Assembly: GCA_910586875.1 (NCBI GenBank)
Contig: CAJUJI010000022.1
Location: forward strand, 1 to 24,601
Source of the DNA: an uncultured Anaerotruncus sp.
GTDB lineage: Bacteria > Bacillota > Clostridia > Oscillospirales > Ruminococcaceae
Length of the DNA: 24,601 nucleotides
Direction of reading: 5' to 3'
Shown: in pieces, positions 7,510 through 19,600 of the stretch
Position numbering within the stretch: the first letter of the stretch is position 1
Layout of the letters: every line of letters begins with the position of its first letter
Position numbers and translations under genes: made by a program
The notes under the pieces: model-generated
The model's input: the letters and a program-made list of their open reading frames with translations, nothing else
What the model was told of the DNA's origin: nothing
Databases searched by the model: none

Positions 7510-8619
7510 TTGAGCGAACGAATTGTAGACGAATTCTTGGAATTGGTGCAGATTGACGCCTGTTTTGGAGATGAGCGCAAGGTAGCCGATGCGCTAAAGG
7601 CCAAACTGGAAGCGTTGGGCTTTCGCGTAACCGAAGATGACACCGGCCCAAAGGTTGGCGGCAACGCAGGCAATCTGACGGGCATACTGGAGGGCAGCAA
7701 GCCCGGCGCGCTGTTGTTGACCTCACATATGGATCGTGTAGAAAACGGCTATGGAATCAAGCCTCAGCTAAAGGATGGGCGCATTAGCAGTGATGGCACC
7801 ACCGTATTAGCGGCGGATGATCTGTCTGGTGCGGCAGCAATTTTGGAGGGCATCCGCCAGGCACAAGAGCAGGGCATCGCTATGCCACGTCTGGAGGTTG
7901 TGTTCACCGTAGGTGAGGAGCCACAGTTGCGTGGCAGCAAGCACTATGATTTTTCTCAGCTAAAGGCAAAGATGGGATATGCGTTGGACTCCCCAGGTCG
8001 TATTGGCCGGATTATCAATGCAGCGCCCTCGACTACACAGCTGCACTTTGATGTATATGGGAAGCCTGCCCATGCAGGCAATGCACCAGAAAAGGGTGTA
8101 AATGCGCTGCGCGCCGCGGCACAGGTGCTGGCTACCATCCGCGAAGGCCGGTTGGATGAGGAGACCACTGCAAACTTTGCGGTTTGCAACGCGGCGAATG
8201 TAACCAATGTTGTTTGTGATCATGTGTATGTTCAAGGTGAAACTCGCAGCGCAAACCATGATAAGATGGAAGCTTACTGTGAATATTTCGAGAAGTTTGT
8301 CAAGGAAACCATCGCCAAAACCGATGCAACGGTTGAAACGCGTGTGGAGCGGGTTTACCGCTGCTTCCATGTGCCGGAGGATGGACCTAGCATCCGTCTG
8401 GCAAAAACTGTATTCGCAGAGATGGACATTCCGGTCAGAATCGAGCGTGGCGGCGGCGGAATGGATGGCAACCGTTTCAATGAATACGGCATTGAGTGTG
8501 TAGGGTTGGCAACCGGCTATGCGCAAAACCACACTTTAAACGAGTATATCGAGGTAGAGGACTTGATTCGCTCGGGTGAGATGGTCCGCCGGATTATTGC
8601 AAACTTCCAGGAGGACTAA
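7510..8619 (+). CDS. M20 family metallopeptidase, peptidase T-like
   Basis: The 369-residue protein is a two-zinc M20 peptidase of the PepT-like group. Members remove N-terminal residues from short peptides or cleave acyl-amino acids in the cytosol. The expected ligands are visible: H73 in SHMD with D75, bridging D103 in LAADD, the catalytic E136 and ligand E137 in GEE, D160 in YALDSPG, and H341 in NHTLNEY. A central dimerisation domain, starting near residue 175 (TQLHFDVYGKPAHAG), fits M20. Translation starts at TTG 7510, set by GGGAGG (7497-7502) at 7 nt. It is followed after 22 nt by an AbgT-type transporter, so import and hydrolysis of the same compound is likely. The substrate cannot be read from sequence. 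Two TGTATACA operators precede it. Confidence 0.92.
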   Translation: MSERIVDEFLELVQIDACFGDERKVADALKAKLEALGFRVTEDDTGPKVGGNAGNLTGILEGSKPGALLLTSHMDRVENGYGIKPQLKDGRISSDGTTVLAADDLSGAAAILEGIRQAQEQGIAMPRLEVVFTVGEEPQLRGSKHYDFSQLKAKMGYALDSPGRIGRIINAAPSTTQLHFDVYGKPAHAGNAPEKGVNALRAAAQVLATIREGRLDEETTANFAVCNAANVTNVVCDHVYVQGETRSANHDKMEAYCEYFEKFVKETIAKTDATVETRVERVYRCFHVPEDGPSIRLAKTVFAEMDIPVRIERGGGGMDGNRFNEYGIECVGLATGYAQNHTLNEYIEVEDLIRSGEMVRRIIANFQED

Positions 8620-8641
8620 AACAAATAGAGGAGGGTCTTTT

Positions 8642-10204
8642 ATGGCAAACACTGCACAAGCACAAAATACCGAACAGGCAAAGGGCTTTATGCGCTTTTT
8701 CAATGCGGTAGAACGACTGGGCAATAAGCTGCCGCACCCGTTTTATTTGTTCCTGCTGCTAGCAGGTATCGTGCTTGCATTATCCGCACTTATGGGCGGC
8801 ATGGAGGTTACTTATACCGCGGCAAGCAGCACCGGCGGCGAGGCGGAAGAGGTCACTGTCGCGGTGGTCAATCTGCTGAACGGGCCGTATATCGCAAGCG
8901 TAATGAAAAGCTGGACCAACATTTATGTCAGCTTTGCTCCGCTGGGGCTGGTCATGGTTATGATGCTGTCCATCGGCTTTGCGCAGGATACCGGCTTTTT
9001 TGACGCATTTATGCGCAATACTCTGCTGGGCGCGCCTGCGGCATTGGTTACTTTTGTACTGGCAATTGTGTGTATTTGCGGCAACCTGGTTTCCAGCGCT
9101 GGTATTATCTTTGGTGCAACAATGGGCGCCATGCTGTTTGCGGCACTGCGGCGCAATCCAATTATTGGTGCGGTCGCCGGCTATGCTGCGGTGCATGGCG
9201 GATATGGTGCAAACCTCATCCTGAACGGCGATGACGTTCTGCTTTCTGGTATCACTGGCACTGCCGCAGAGAGCCTGGGCATCAATGCACCCAACAACCC
9301 CATGATGAATTATTTCTTCATGTTTACAGCAACCTTCCTGATTGCACTGGTTGTCACCTTTGTAACCGAAAAAATTATGCCTGGACTGGTCAAAAGCCCT
9401 GGCATCCAAAAAGAGATGGACGCAACCGTTACCCCTGCCGAGAAGCGCGGTCTGAAGTTTGCGCTGATTGCGCTGATCGCATTTCTCGTTGTGATGGTTG
9501 CCATCTGCGCACCGAAAAGCAGCTTTCTGCGCAGCGAAACCGGCGAACTTCTGCCGAAATCCCCGCTGGTTGACAGCACCGTCTGCGTTCTGTTCATCTT
9601 CTTTGTCACACTGGCCGCCGCTTATGGCGTAGGCGCTGGCACCATCAAAAAAGCTTCTGATGTGCCGAAATTCATGCAGAGCGGTTTGTCTGGTTCTCTG
9701 TCTTTCTTTGTAATCGCTTTTCCAGCCGCTTTGTTCATCCACTTCTTCAACTCCTCCAAATTGGCCACCATTTTGGCGGTCAAAGGCGGAGAGCTGCTCA
9801 AGAGCCTGAACTTCACTGGTATTCCGCTGGCAATTGCATTTATCTTCCTGTCCGGAATGTGCAACCTGTTTATGACCAGCTCTTCTGCGAAGTGGCTGAT
9901 CCTCGCACCGATCTTCGTGCCAATGTTTGCACAGGTCGGCTTCTCGCCAGCATTGACCCAGATCGCATTCCGCATCGGGGATTCGATGAGTAACCCAATT
10001 GCACCAATTAACTTCTTCCTGCCAATGGTGTTGGGTCTGATGAACGCTTATAAACGTCCCGAGGATCCCGAATTTGGTATTGGTACTTTGATTTCCTACA
10101 CATTGCCATATAGCATCGGATATATGATTGTTTTAATTCTCCAATTGGTTATTTGGATGCTGTTGGGCCTGCCGCTGGGACCTGGCGTTGGTCTGTATAT
10201 GTAA
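8642..10204 (+). CDS. AbgT family transporter (p-aminobenzoyl-glutamate transporter type)
   Basis: The 520-residue integral membrane protein has about a dozen hydrophobic segments. It matches the AbgT family: an N-terminal VERLGNKLPHPFYLF segment, then a periodic membrane core containing GNLVSSAGIIFGAT and AVAGYAAVHGGYGANL, and a C-terminal GMCNLFMTSSSAKW and RIGDSMSNPIAPINFFLP. Known members import p-aminobenzoyl-glutamate (E. coli AbgT) or export sulfonamides. Because this one follows an M20 peptidase after 22 nt, import followed by hydrolysis is favoured. The frame is open to 8576 but the ATG at 8642 follows GAGGAGGG (8629-8636). A strong terminator follows. The substrate, whether aminobenzoyl-glutamate, a dipeptide or another acyl-amino acid, is unproven. 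Confidence 0.93.
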   Translation: MANTAQAQNTEQAKGFMRFFNAVERLGNKLPHPFYLFLLLAGIVLALSALMGGMEVTYTAASSTGGEAEEVTVAVVNLLNGPYIASVMKSWTNIYVSFAPLGLVMVMMLSIGFAQDTGFFDAFMRNTLLGAPAALVTFVLAIVCICGNLVSSAGIIFGATMGAMLFAALRRNPIIGAVAGYAAVHGGYGANLILNGDDVLLSGITGTAAESLGINAPNNPMMNYFFMFTATFLIALVVTFVTEKIMPGLVKSPGIQKEMDATVTPAEKRGLKFALIALIAFLVVMVAICAPKSSFLRSETGELLPKSPLVDSTVCVLFIFFVTLAAAYGVGAGTIKKASDVPKFMQSGLSGSLSFFVIAFPAALFIHFFNSSKLATILAVKGGELLKSLNFTGIPLAIAFIFLSGMCNLFMTSSSAKWLILAPIFVPMFAQVGFSPALTQIAFRIGDSMSNPIAPINFFLPMVLGLMNAYKRPEDPEFGIGTLISYTLPYSIGYMIVLILQLVIWMLLGLPLGPGVGLYM

Positions 10205-10225
10205 AATTTCATACCTCTTTATCTG

Positions 10226-10259
10226 AAAAGGGCGGGCAATCTCAATTGCCCGCCCTTTT
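10226..10259 (+). terminator. Strong intrinsic terminator of the peptidase-AbgT operon
   Basis: A perfect 15-bp stem pairs 10226-10240 with 10245-10259 around a CTCA loop. The inner 11 bp are GC-rich and the outer bases form A4/T4, followed by more T. It lies 21 nt after the AbgT stop. Confidence 0.93.
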
Positions 10260-10261
10260 TT

Positions 10262-10500
10262 CGTTTTTTATCCTACATATACAAAAAGGGGGCGCCCGCC
10301 TTTTGACTGCCACTGCAACAGCGTGCAGTGAGCAACCGCAGTATAGGCTCTTAGGCTGGAGCAAAAGGCGGCGAATTCCAAAGGCGCTGCCTAACGCATC
10401 GTTGTTATTCTCCAAGCGTGCGCTACGGCGCGCAAGACACCCCTGCAAGCGCCATGCCAACCTTATTCGTTGGCGTGATACGCTTGCCTTCCTTTGATAA
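10262..10500. other. Non-coding, hairpin-rich intergenic block, possible dispersed repeat
   Basis: No gene is supported. The block holds several inverted repeats: CACTGC/GCAGTG (10311-10330), GCGTGC/GCGCGC with one G-T pair (10416-10433), and a long imperfect hairpin at 10445-10487 with arms GCAAGCG/CGCTTGC enclosing GCCAAC/GTTGGC. A 15-base stretch at 10378-10392 is identical to bases 1-15 of the window, also outside genes. The density of hairpins suggests a genome-wide intergenic repeat, but this cannot be tested from one window. Confidence 0.4.
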
Positions 10501-10504
10501 ACAA

Positions 10505-10533
10505 GCACCCCAGCGCAAAATGCGCTGGGGTGC
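10505..10533 (-). terminator. Terminator of ppdK
   Basis: A perfect 13-bp stem pairs 10505-10517 with 10521-10533 around an AAA loop. Read on the minus strand the stem is followed by TTGTTTATC, a partial U-tract. It begins 27 nt after the ppdK stop codon. Confidence 0.8.
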
Positions 10534-10560
10534 CCTACCTCACAACATTAAATGGACCGA

Positions 10561-13185
<2,625 letters not shown>

Positions 13186-13267
13186 TTTGAATCTACCTCC
13201 ATTTTTTAGTGGCATCTGAAGCAGGCATCTGAAACGCGGCCCGCCCTCAAAAATTTAGCCATAGCTT

Positions 13268-13296
13268 ATTATACCAAAGAATATGGCAAATTTCCA
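13268..13296 (-). promoter_or_regulatory. Likely promoter of ppdK
   Basis: On the minus strand a consensus TATAAT (13268-13273) is preceded after 17 nt by TGGAAA (13291-13296), four of six matches to TTGACA. The start near 13261 gives a leader of about 75 nt before the GTG. Confidence 0.55.
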
Positions 13297-13351
13297 CCCT
13301 TTTTATACAAAAATTATTTACGAGAATGTGACAAAATAGCGGCAGAATCTC

Positions 13352-13380
13352 TTGCAAACTGTTTAAAAAATTGCGATAAT
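13352..13380 (+). promoter_or_regulatory. Likely promoter of the glmU-prs-pth-mfd run
   Basis: TTGCAA (13352-13357) and GATAAT (13375-13380) are separated by 17 nt. The start near 13387 leaves about 80 nt before glmU. It is divergent to the ppdK promoter, with about 55 bp between the two -35 boxes. Confidence 0.6.
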
Positions 13381-13468
13381 AGAAGCGGTAAGCCTGTGGC
13401 GCAATTTTTGCTGCTGCATCAATACCCTTATGACAAACAAAAGAACTCGAAAGAGGTGCTCTGATTTG

Positions 13469-14854
13469 ATGATAGAAAACAGAAGGCAAACCGCCGTGAT
13501 CCTGGCCGCAGGCGATGGCAAACGGATGAAGTCCGACCGCCCGAAGGTGCTGTGTGAGGTATTGTTTAAGCCTATGCTCTGCTGGGTGGAGGACGCCTGC
13601 CGTGCTGCGGGCATTGAGGAGGTTTATATTGTCGCCGGAGCGCAGGAGGAGCTGCTCAAACAGGCCGCTTCTCCGCGCTGCCATTTTGTCTGCCAGTCCG
13701 AGCGCCGCGGCACCGGTCATGCCGCAATGATGGCGGCGCAGGCGTTTGCGGCGGATGGTGATGTGCTGATTCTGCACGGCGATGCGCCATTTATCAGCGC
13801 GCAGGTGATTCAGGACGCATATGCGCAGCATCGCGAACAGCAAAATGCGCTCACACTCATCAGCGCCGAGCTGGACAATCCCACCGGTTATGGACGGATT
13901 GTACGCAAGGATGGCGCAGTTTGTGCGATTGTTGAGCAGAAGGACGCCTCTGATGAGCAGAAGGCAATCCGCGAAATCAACTCGGGCGCCTATTGGTTTG
14001 ACGCCGCCTTTCTGCGGCAAGCGCTGGGACTGCTGACCGCTGATAACGCACAAGGGGAATATTATCTAACCGACACGGTTGCAATCGCTGTCGCGCAAAA
14101 ACAGGCGGTAGACGGCTACTGCTGCCCCGACCGGATGGTGACACTGGGCGCAAACGACCGCGCCCAGCTGCTGGAGCTCAACGAAATTGCGCGCCGTATG
14201 GTGCTGGCAAAGCATCTGGAAAATGGGGTAGACCTCCTTTGCACCGATGGCATTCTCATCGGCCCAGAGGTTGAAATTGCGCATGACGCCCGCATTCTGC
14301 CCGGCTGCATCCTAAAAGGGCGCACCACAATTGGCGCACACGCGGTCATCGGGCCAAACAGCTATTTGGAAAATGCTACGGTTGGCGCCTACTCCGAAAT
14401 CAAAGCCTCCTATCTGACCGATTCAACGGTAGGCGAACACGCGACCGTTGGACCGTTCACCCAGCTGCGCCCAAACAGCCATCTTGGGAATGGGGTTAAG
14501 GTGGGGGACTTTGTTGAGATCAAAAACTCCACCATCGGCGCAGAAACCTCTATTGCGCACCTGACCTACATTGGAGACAGCGACGTCGGGAGCCAATGCA
14601 ACTTTGGCTGCGGCGTTGTGACCGCCAATTACGATGGCAAGAAAAAATACCGCACGACAATTGGCGACCGTGCATTTATCGGCTGCAACACCAACATCAT
14701 ATCGCCGGTGCAGATTGGAGAGGGCGCTTACACCGCCGCCGGCACCACGGTGGACAGCGATGTTCCTGCCGGTGCACTTTCAATCGGGCGGGTGCGCCAG
14801 CAAATCAAGCAAGGTTGGTCTGACAGCAATATCAGCTTTAAACGCAGAATTTAA
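13469..14854 (+). CDS. glmU: Bifunctional UDP-N-acetylglucosamine pyrophosphorylase / glucosamine-1-phosphate N-acetyltransferase
   Basis: GlmU carries out the last two steps to UDP-GlcNAc, the precursor of peptidoglycan. The 461-residue protein has an N-terminal nucleotidyltransferase domain with LAAGDGKRM and RPKVL (residues 12-28), the ERRGTGHA uridine-binding segment and LHGDAPFI. From about residue 255 a left-handed beta-helix of hexapeptide repeats follows. It includes GPFTQLRPN, FVEIKNSTIG, HLTYIGDSDVG and NYDGKKKYRTTIGD of the acetyltransferase site. The start is slightly uncertain: AAGAGGT (13451-13457) lies 11 nt before ATG 13469 and 8 nt before TTG 13466. The frame extends to 13430 without a ribosome site. 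It heads the conserved glmU-prs-pth-mfd order, 71 nt before prs. Confidence 0.97.
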   Translation: MIENRRQTAVILAAGDGKRMKSDRPKVLCEVLFKPMLCWVEDACRAAGIEEVYIVAGAQEELLKQAASPRCHFVCQSERRGTGHAAMMAAQAFAADGDVLILHGDAPFISAQVIQDAYAQHREQQNALTLISAELDNPTGYGRIVRKDGAVCAIVEQKDASDEQKAIREINSGAYWFDAAFLRQALGLLTADNAQGEYYLTDTVAIAVAQKQAVDGYCCPDRMVTLGANDRAQLLELNEIARRMVLAKHLENGVDLLCTDGILIGPEVEIAHDARILPGCILKGRTTIGAHAVIGPNSYLENATVGAYSEIKASYLTDSTVGEHATVGPFTQLRPNSHLGNGVKVGDFVEIKNSTIGAETSIAHLTYIGDSDVGSQCNFGCGVVTANYDGKKKYRTTIGDRAFIGCNTNIISPVQIGEGAYTAAGTTVDSDVPAGALSIGRVRQQIKQGWSDSNISFKRRI

Positions 14855-14925
14855 AAATCCCTTTGTCATGTGCAAAGTCTCACATAGGCATAGGGGCTTC
14901 TAAAACAGAAAGGGGCCTGCTAACA

Positions 14926-15888
14926 ATGAATCTGCACGGAAAGGACATCAAGATTTTTACAGCAAATTCCAACCCAAAGGTTGCAGCGCAGATTGCGCGC
15001 CATCTGGGGCTTCCGATGGGGAAATCGGAGGTCAAGCATTTTTCCGATGGGGAAATTTCGGTCGCCATCAATGAATCCGTGCGCGGCTCGGATGTGTTTG
15101 TGGTACAATCCACCTGCTGTCCGGTGAATGACAACCTGATGGAATTGCTGATTATGATTGATGCGTTTAAGCGTGCCTCTGCGGGGCGTGTTACAGCGGT
15201 AATTCCCTATTTCGGCTACGCGCGTCAGGACCGCAAAGCCCGCGCACGCGACCCGATCTCCGCAAAGCTCTGTGCAGATATTATCACCGCCGCTGGCGCA
15301 GACCGGGTGCTGACGATGGACTTACACGCCGCTCAAATCCAGGGATTCTTTGATATTCCGGTTGACCACCTGCTGGGCGGACCGCTGCTCTGCTCGTATT
15401 TTGGCTCCCGCTTCTCCTCCAGCCTGCACGATGAATTTGTAATCGGCTCCCCAGATTTGGGATCGGTCACCCGTTCGCGCAAATTCGCCGAACGGATGGA
15501 TCTGCCTTTGGTGATTGTAGACAAGCGCCGCCCGAAGGCAAACGTCTCCGAGGTCATGAATATCATCGGTGACGTACAGGATAAGCGGGTCATTTTGGTG
15601 GATGATATGATTGATACCGCAGGCACCCTTTGCAATGCTGCCAACGCAATTTTGGAAAAGGGCGGCGCAAAGGAGGTTTACGCCTGCGCCACCCATGGGG
15701 TATTGTCCGGTCCTGCTATCGATCGCATTCGCGATAGCAGCATCAAAGAGCTGGTGCTTTTGGACACCATTCCGGTTCCGGCAGACAAGCTGCTGGACAA
15801 AATTACCGTCCTATCGGTCGCGCCAGTTTTTGCGGAGGCAATCGCGCGCATTTATGAGGATAAGCCGGTCTCCCCGCTGTTTGGATAA
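14926..15888 (+). CDS. prs: Ribose-phosphate pyrophosphokinase (PRPP synthetase)
   Basis: This enzyme transfers pyrophosphate from ATP to ribose-5-phosphate, making PRPP for purine, pyrimidine, histidine, tryptophan and NAD synthesis. The product has 320 residues, within the family's usual size. Visible motifs are the FSDGEISV segment, PYFGYARQDRK, the DLHAAQIQGFFDIPVDHL flexible and ATP-binding region, and the PRPP loop VILVDDMIDTAGTL. The reading frame is open from 14863, but that start has no ribosome site. The ATG at 14926 lies 11 nt after AAAGGGG (14908-14914) and gives the canonical N-terminus MNLHGKDIKIFTANSN. It lies between glmU and pth, as in Bacillus and other Firmicutes, although the ctc gene found there in some relatives is absent. 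Confidence 0.97.
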   Translation: MNLHGKDIKIFTANSNPKVAAQIARHLGLPMGKSEVKHFSDGEISVAINESVRGSDVFVVQSTCCPVNDNLMELLIMIDAFKRASAGRVTAVIPYFGYARQDRKARARDPISAKLCADIITAAGADRVLTMDLHAAQIQGFFDIPVDHLLGGPLLCSYFGSRFSSSLHDEFVIGSPDLGSVTRSRKFAERMDLPLVIVDKRRPKANVSEVMNIIGDVQDKRVILVDDMIDTAGTLCNAANAILEKGGAKEVYACATHGVLSGPAIDRIRDSSIKELVLLDTIPVPADKLLDKITVLSVAPVFAEAIARIYEDKPVSPLFG

Positions 15889-16027
15889 AGTTCCTGTCTT
15901 GCTTGCGGCGGGCGTCAGTGCGTATAGCCAGTGGAACCCCGCCATACAAAGCAGGGCAGAAAAGCGCGCAGAACGCTGCCACCAAAAAAGCAACCGGTCT
16001 GCGCCACGCACATAAAGGAGTCATTCA

Positions 16028-16645
16028 ATGTTTACAAAGCTTATAAAAAAGGCATCCACCGCCCCTGCTGGAGCGGTGGAATATTTGATTGTCGGCCTGG
16101 GAAACCCCGGTCGGGAATACGAAAGCACCCGCCACAATGCCGGATATTTGGCGATGGATTTTCTGGCACAAAAGCTGGGCGCAACGGTCAACCGGTTAAA
16201 ATTTAAGTCGCTATGCGGCGATGCAAGCATCGGCGAGCACCGTGTACTGCTCATGAAGCCCACCACCTTTATGAACAATTCCGGTGAGGCGGTGCGCGAT
16301 GCGATGCAATTTTATAAAATTCCCGCTGAGCGGGTGGTCGTGCTGTTCGACGACGTCAGTTTGGATGTCGGGCGGCTGCGGGTGCGGCGCAAAGGCAGCG
16401 ACGGCGGGCATAACGGCATCAAAAGCATCATATATCTAACAGGAAAGGACACCTTTCCACGGGTAAAAATCGGGGTGGGGAAAAAGCCGCATCCAGATTA
16501 CGACCTGGCGGCGTGGGTGCTGGGAAAATTCGCGCGCGAGGATACTCAAACGCTGGACAAGACGTTTGAGGCTGCCGCCGAAGCAGCAATTTTGATTGTA
16601 AAAGGAGAAATTGACCAGGCGATGAACCTGTACAACCATGGATAA
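16028..16645 (+). CDS. pth: Peptidyl-tRNA hydrolase
   Basis: Pth frees tRNA from peptidyl-tRNA that drops off ribosomes. The 205-residue protein has the catalytic set N26 (GLGNPG), H36 (STRHNAGY), D108 (LFDDV) and N129 (GGHNG), matching N10, H20, D93 and N114 of E. coli Pth. The start at ATG 16028 is fixed by AAAGGAG (16014-16020). This gives an N-terminal tail of about 16 residues (basic, then A/P-rich) before the first strand, which most Pth proteins lack. It follows prs after a 139-nt gap with no recognisable gene or terminator, and mfd starts 39 nt downstream. Confident by motif and position in the conserved order. Confidence 0.97.
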   Translation: MFTKLIKKASTAPAGAVEYLIVGLGNPGREYESTRHNAGYLAMDFLAQKLGATVNRLKFKSLCGDASIGEHRVLLMKPTTFMNNSGEAVRDAMQFYKIPAERVVVLFDDVSLDVGRLRVRRKGSDGGHNGIKSIIYLTGKDTFPRVKIGVGKKPHPDYDLAAWVLGKFAREDTQTLDKTFEAAAEAAILIVKGEIDQAMNLYNHG

Positions 16646-16684
16646 AACCACCTTTCAAACAGGTGTTGGGGGAAAGAAGGATAA

Positions 16685-19600
16685 ATGAAGGGTTTTGAAA
16701 GCCTGCTGTCAGGCTATGGCGAATATGAACGGCTGAAAAAGGCGATTGCACAGCGTGCAACGCCGGTTTTGGCGACCGGTTTGCCAAATGTGCACAAAGC
16801 GCACTGGATTGTCTCGCTAAGCTGCCAGCTAGAGCTGGGCGGTCTGGTTGTTGCGCCGGACGAGGCAAACGCCTCCCGCATCTGTGAGGATATCAATATT
16901 ATGGCAGGGGATGGCACCGCGGTGCTGTTCCCCTCGCGGGAGCTGACCTTTCATGAGGTACAGGGCGTCTCGCGCGAGTATGAGCACGCGCGTCTTGCGG
17001 TGTTGGGGCGGTTGGCCGCGGGCAGCGCAAGGCTGGTGGTTGCATCCGCAGCCGCAGCACTACAGCATACCATGCCGCCGGCTGTTCTGCGCTCCCGCAT
17101 CCGCACCTTGAAGGCTGGGGAAAGCTATGATATCACCGAACTGCTGCGTTTTTTGGTGAGTGCAGGCTACACCCACGCCCACCAGGTGGATGGTGTTTGC
17201 CAGTTCTCCCAGCGGGGAGGGATTCTTGACTTTTTCCCGCCGCACATGCCAGACCCCATCCGTGTGGAATTCTGGGGGGACGAGATTGACACCATCTCGA
17301 CCTTTAAAATCGACACCCAGCGGCGGGAAGACACCATAAAGCAGGTGCAGATCACCCCCGCCGCAGAGGTGGTTACAGAAGGTCCGCAGCAGCTTGCACG
17401 GCTATTAGAAGGGGCGATGAAGGACATCCGCGGCACCCAGGGAAAGCTGGCGAAGGAAAAGCTGGCCTTGGAGCTGGAAAAAATTCAGGGCGGCGCGCTG
17501 CCGTCCAGCCTGGACCGCTGGATGCCACTCATCTACCCCGAAGCGGCGACTATTTTTGATTATATGCCCGAGGCGCCGCTCTTTTTGTGCGATGCAGCCA
17601 ACTGTCGGGAAGCGCTGAAAAATACCCTTTGGCAGATAAACGAGGATATTCGGCTCCTGCTGGAAGAAGGGGTGCTATTCCGCGGCTGTGACCGGTACAG
17701 TGAGGATTTTGTCGGTTTGGAGCAGCGCGCTTCCCAATCAAATACCGTTTTGCTGGACACCTTCCCGCGCTCGGTGGGGGATATCCCACTGCGGGGAATG
17801 CTGGATGTCAACGCAATTCAGCTCTCCTCTTGGAGCGGCGAGTTTTCCACCCTGCTCGAGGAGGTACAGGCTTATACCGCGAGCGGCTACTGCGTGGTGG
17901 TATTCGCTGGCACGCCGCGTGCCGCTGCTGCGCTGGCGGAGGATTTGCAGCACAAGCAGATTAACGCGGTACAGGTCGAACAGATCGGCGCATTTGTGCC
18001 ACATATGGTTTATGTGGCGGGAACGAGCATGAGCGCGGGGATGGAATACCCCGATTTAAAGCTGGCAATTATCTCCCAGGCAAAAACAATCTCTCAAAAT
18101 CTGCGGCACCGCGCAAAGCCAAAACGCAAGGAAGGCAAGCAGCTGCGGGATATCAGCGACCTAACCGCAGGAGATTACGTGGTGCATGTGGCACATGGGA
18201 TCGGCATATTTGAAGGGATTGTCAAACGGGAAATTCAAGGGGTGGTCAAGGACTATATCCGCATCCGCTATGCGGGGACCGACACGCTGTTTGTACCGGT
18301 CACACAGCTGGATTTGGTCAGCAAATATGTCGGTGCGCGGGAGGATTCCTCCGTTCGGCTGAATAAGCTCAACTCCACCGAATGGCAAAAAACCCGCCAG
18401 CGGGTCAAAAAAGCTGTTGAAGACATGGCAAAGGAGCTGACCGAGCTATACGCCAAACGGATGCAGGCAAAGGGGCACGCCTTTTCGCCGGACACCGACT
18501 GGCAGAATGATTTTGAGCGCCGCTTCCCTTATGAAGAAACCGACGACCAGCTGCGTTGCATCGCAGAAATCAAGGGAGATATGGAGCGAACGTCTCCGAT
18601 GGACCGGCTTCTTTGCGGAGACGTCGGCTTTGGCAAAACCGAGGTTGCCTTGCGCGCCGCCTTTAAGTGCATCATGGACGGCAAGCAGTGCGCGCTGCTC
18701 TGTCCGACCACCATCCTTGCATGGCAGCATTACCAGACGGTCTGCCGTCGGATGGAGGGCTTTCCGGTCAAGGTGGAGCTGCTTTCCCGCTTTCGCAGCC
18801 CGAAGGAACAAAAGCAGATTCTCGATGAGCTGCGGCGCGGTGAGATTGATATGATTATCGGCACCCATCGTCTGGTACAAAACGATGTGAAATTTAAGGA
18901 TTTGGGACTGTGCATCATCGACGAGGAGCAACGGTTCGGCGTGCGGCACAAGGAGAAATTTAAGGAGATGCGCGCGGCGGTGGATGTGCTGAATCTATCC
19001 GCTACCCCCATCCCCCGCACGCTGAATATGGCGATGAGCGGAATCCGCGACATGTCGGTATTGGAGGAAGCGCCGCAAGACCGGCATCCGGTGCAGACCT
19101 ATGTGATTGAACATGATTGGGGGATTTTGGCGCAGGCGATTGAGCGGGAACTGCGGCGCAATGGGCAGGTATTTTATCTGCACAATCGGGTAGAAAGCAT
19201 CGATAGCTGCGCTTACAAAATACAGCAGCTTGCACCGCAGGCGCGGATCGTCACAGCTCATGGCAAAATGGGCGAGGAGCGACTTTCGCGGGTGTGGCAG
19301 CAGCTATTGGACCATGACGTAGATATTCTCGTTTGCACCACCATTATCGAAACCGGTGTGGATGTCCCAAACTGCAATACCCTGATTATCGAGGACGCGG
19401 ATTATATGGGACTCTCACAGCTTTACCAGATACGCGGGCGGGTAGGGCGCTCGAGCAGACGCGCATTTGCCTACCTCACCTTCAAACGGGATAAGCAGCT
19501 CTCGGATATTGCGACCAAACGGCTGTCGGCCATCCGTGAGTTCACCTCCTTTGGCTCGGGATTTCGCATCGCTATGCGGGATTTGGAGATCCGCGGCGCC

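Noticed and set aside
8780..9742. 320-codon frame antisense to the AbgT transporter gene
   Set aside because: Its composition is that of a reverse-complemented membrane protein gene, rich in charged residues and Q/N/H/C, and there is no family match.
10153..10497. Possible small gene at the 3' side of the AbgT gene (+), and the opposing frame 10242-10508 (-)
   Set aside because: Both run through the terminator hairpin and hairpin-rich spacer, lack ribosome sites, and look like translated non-coding DNA.
15889..16027. A ctc or other small gene between prs and pth, as in some Firmicutes
   Set aside because: The 139-nt gap is too short, and no frame with a ribosome site or recognisable protein was found.
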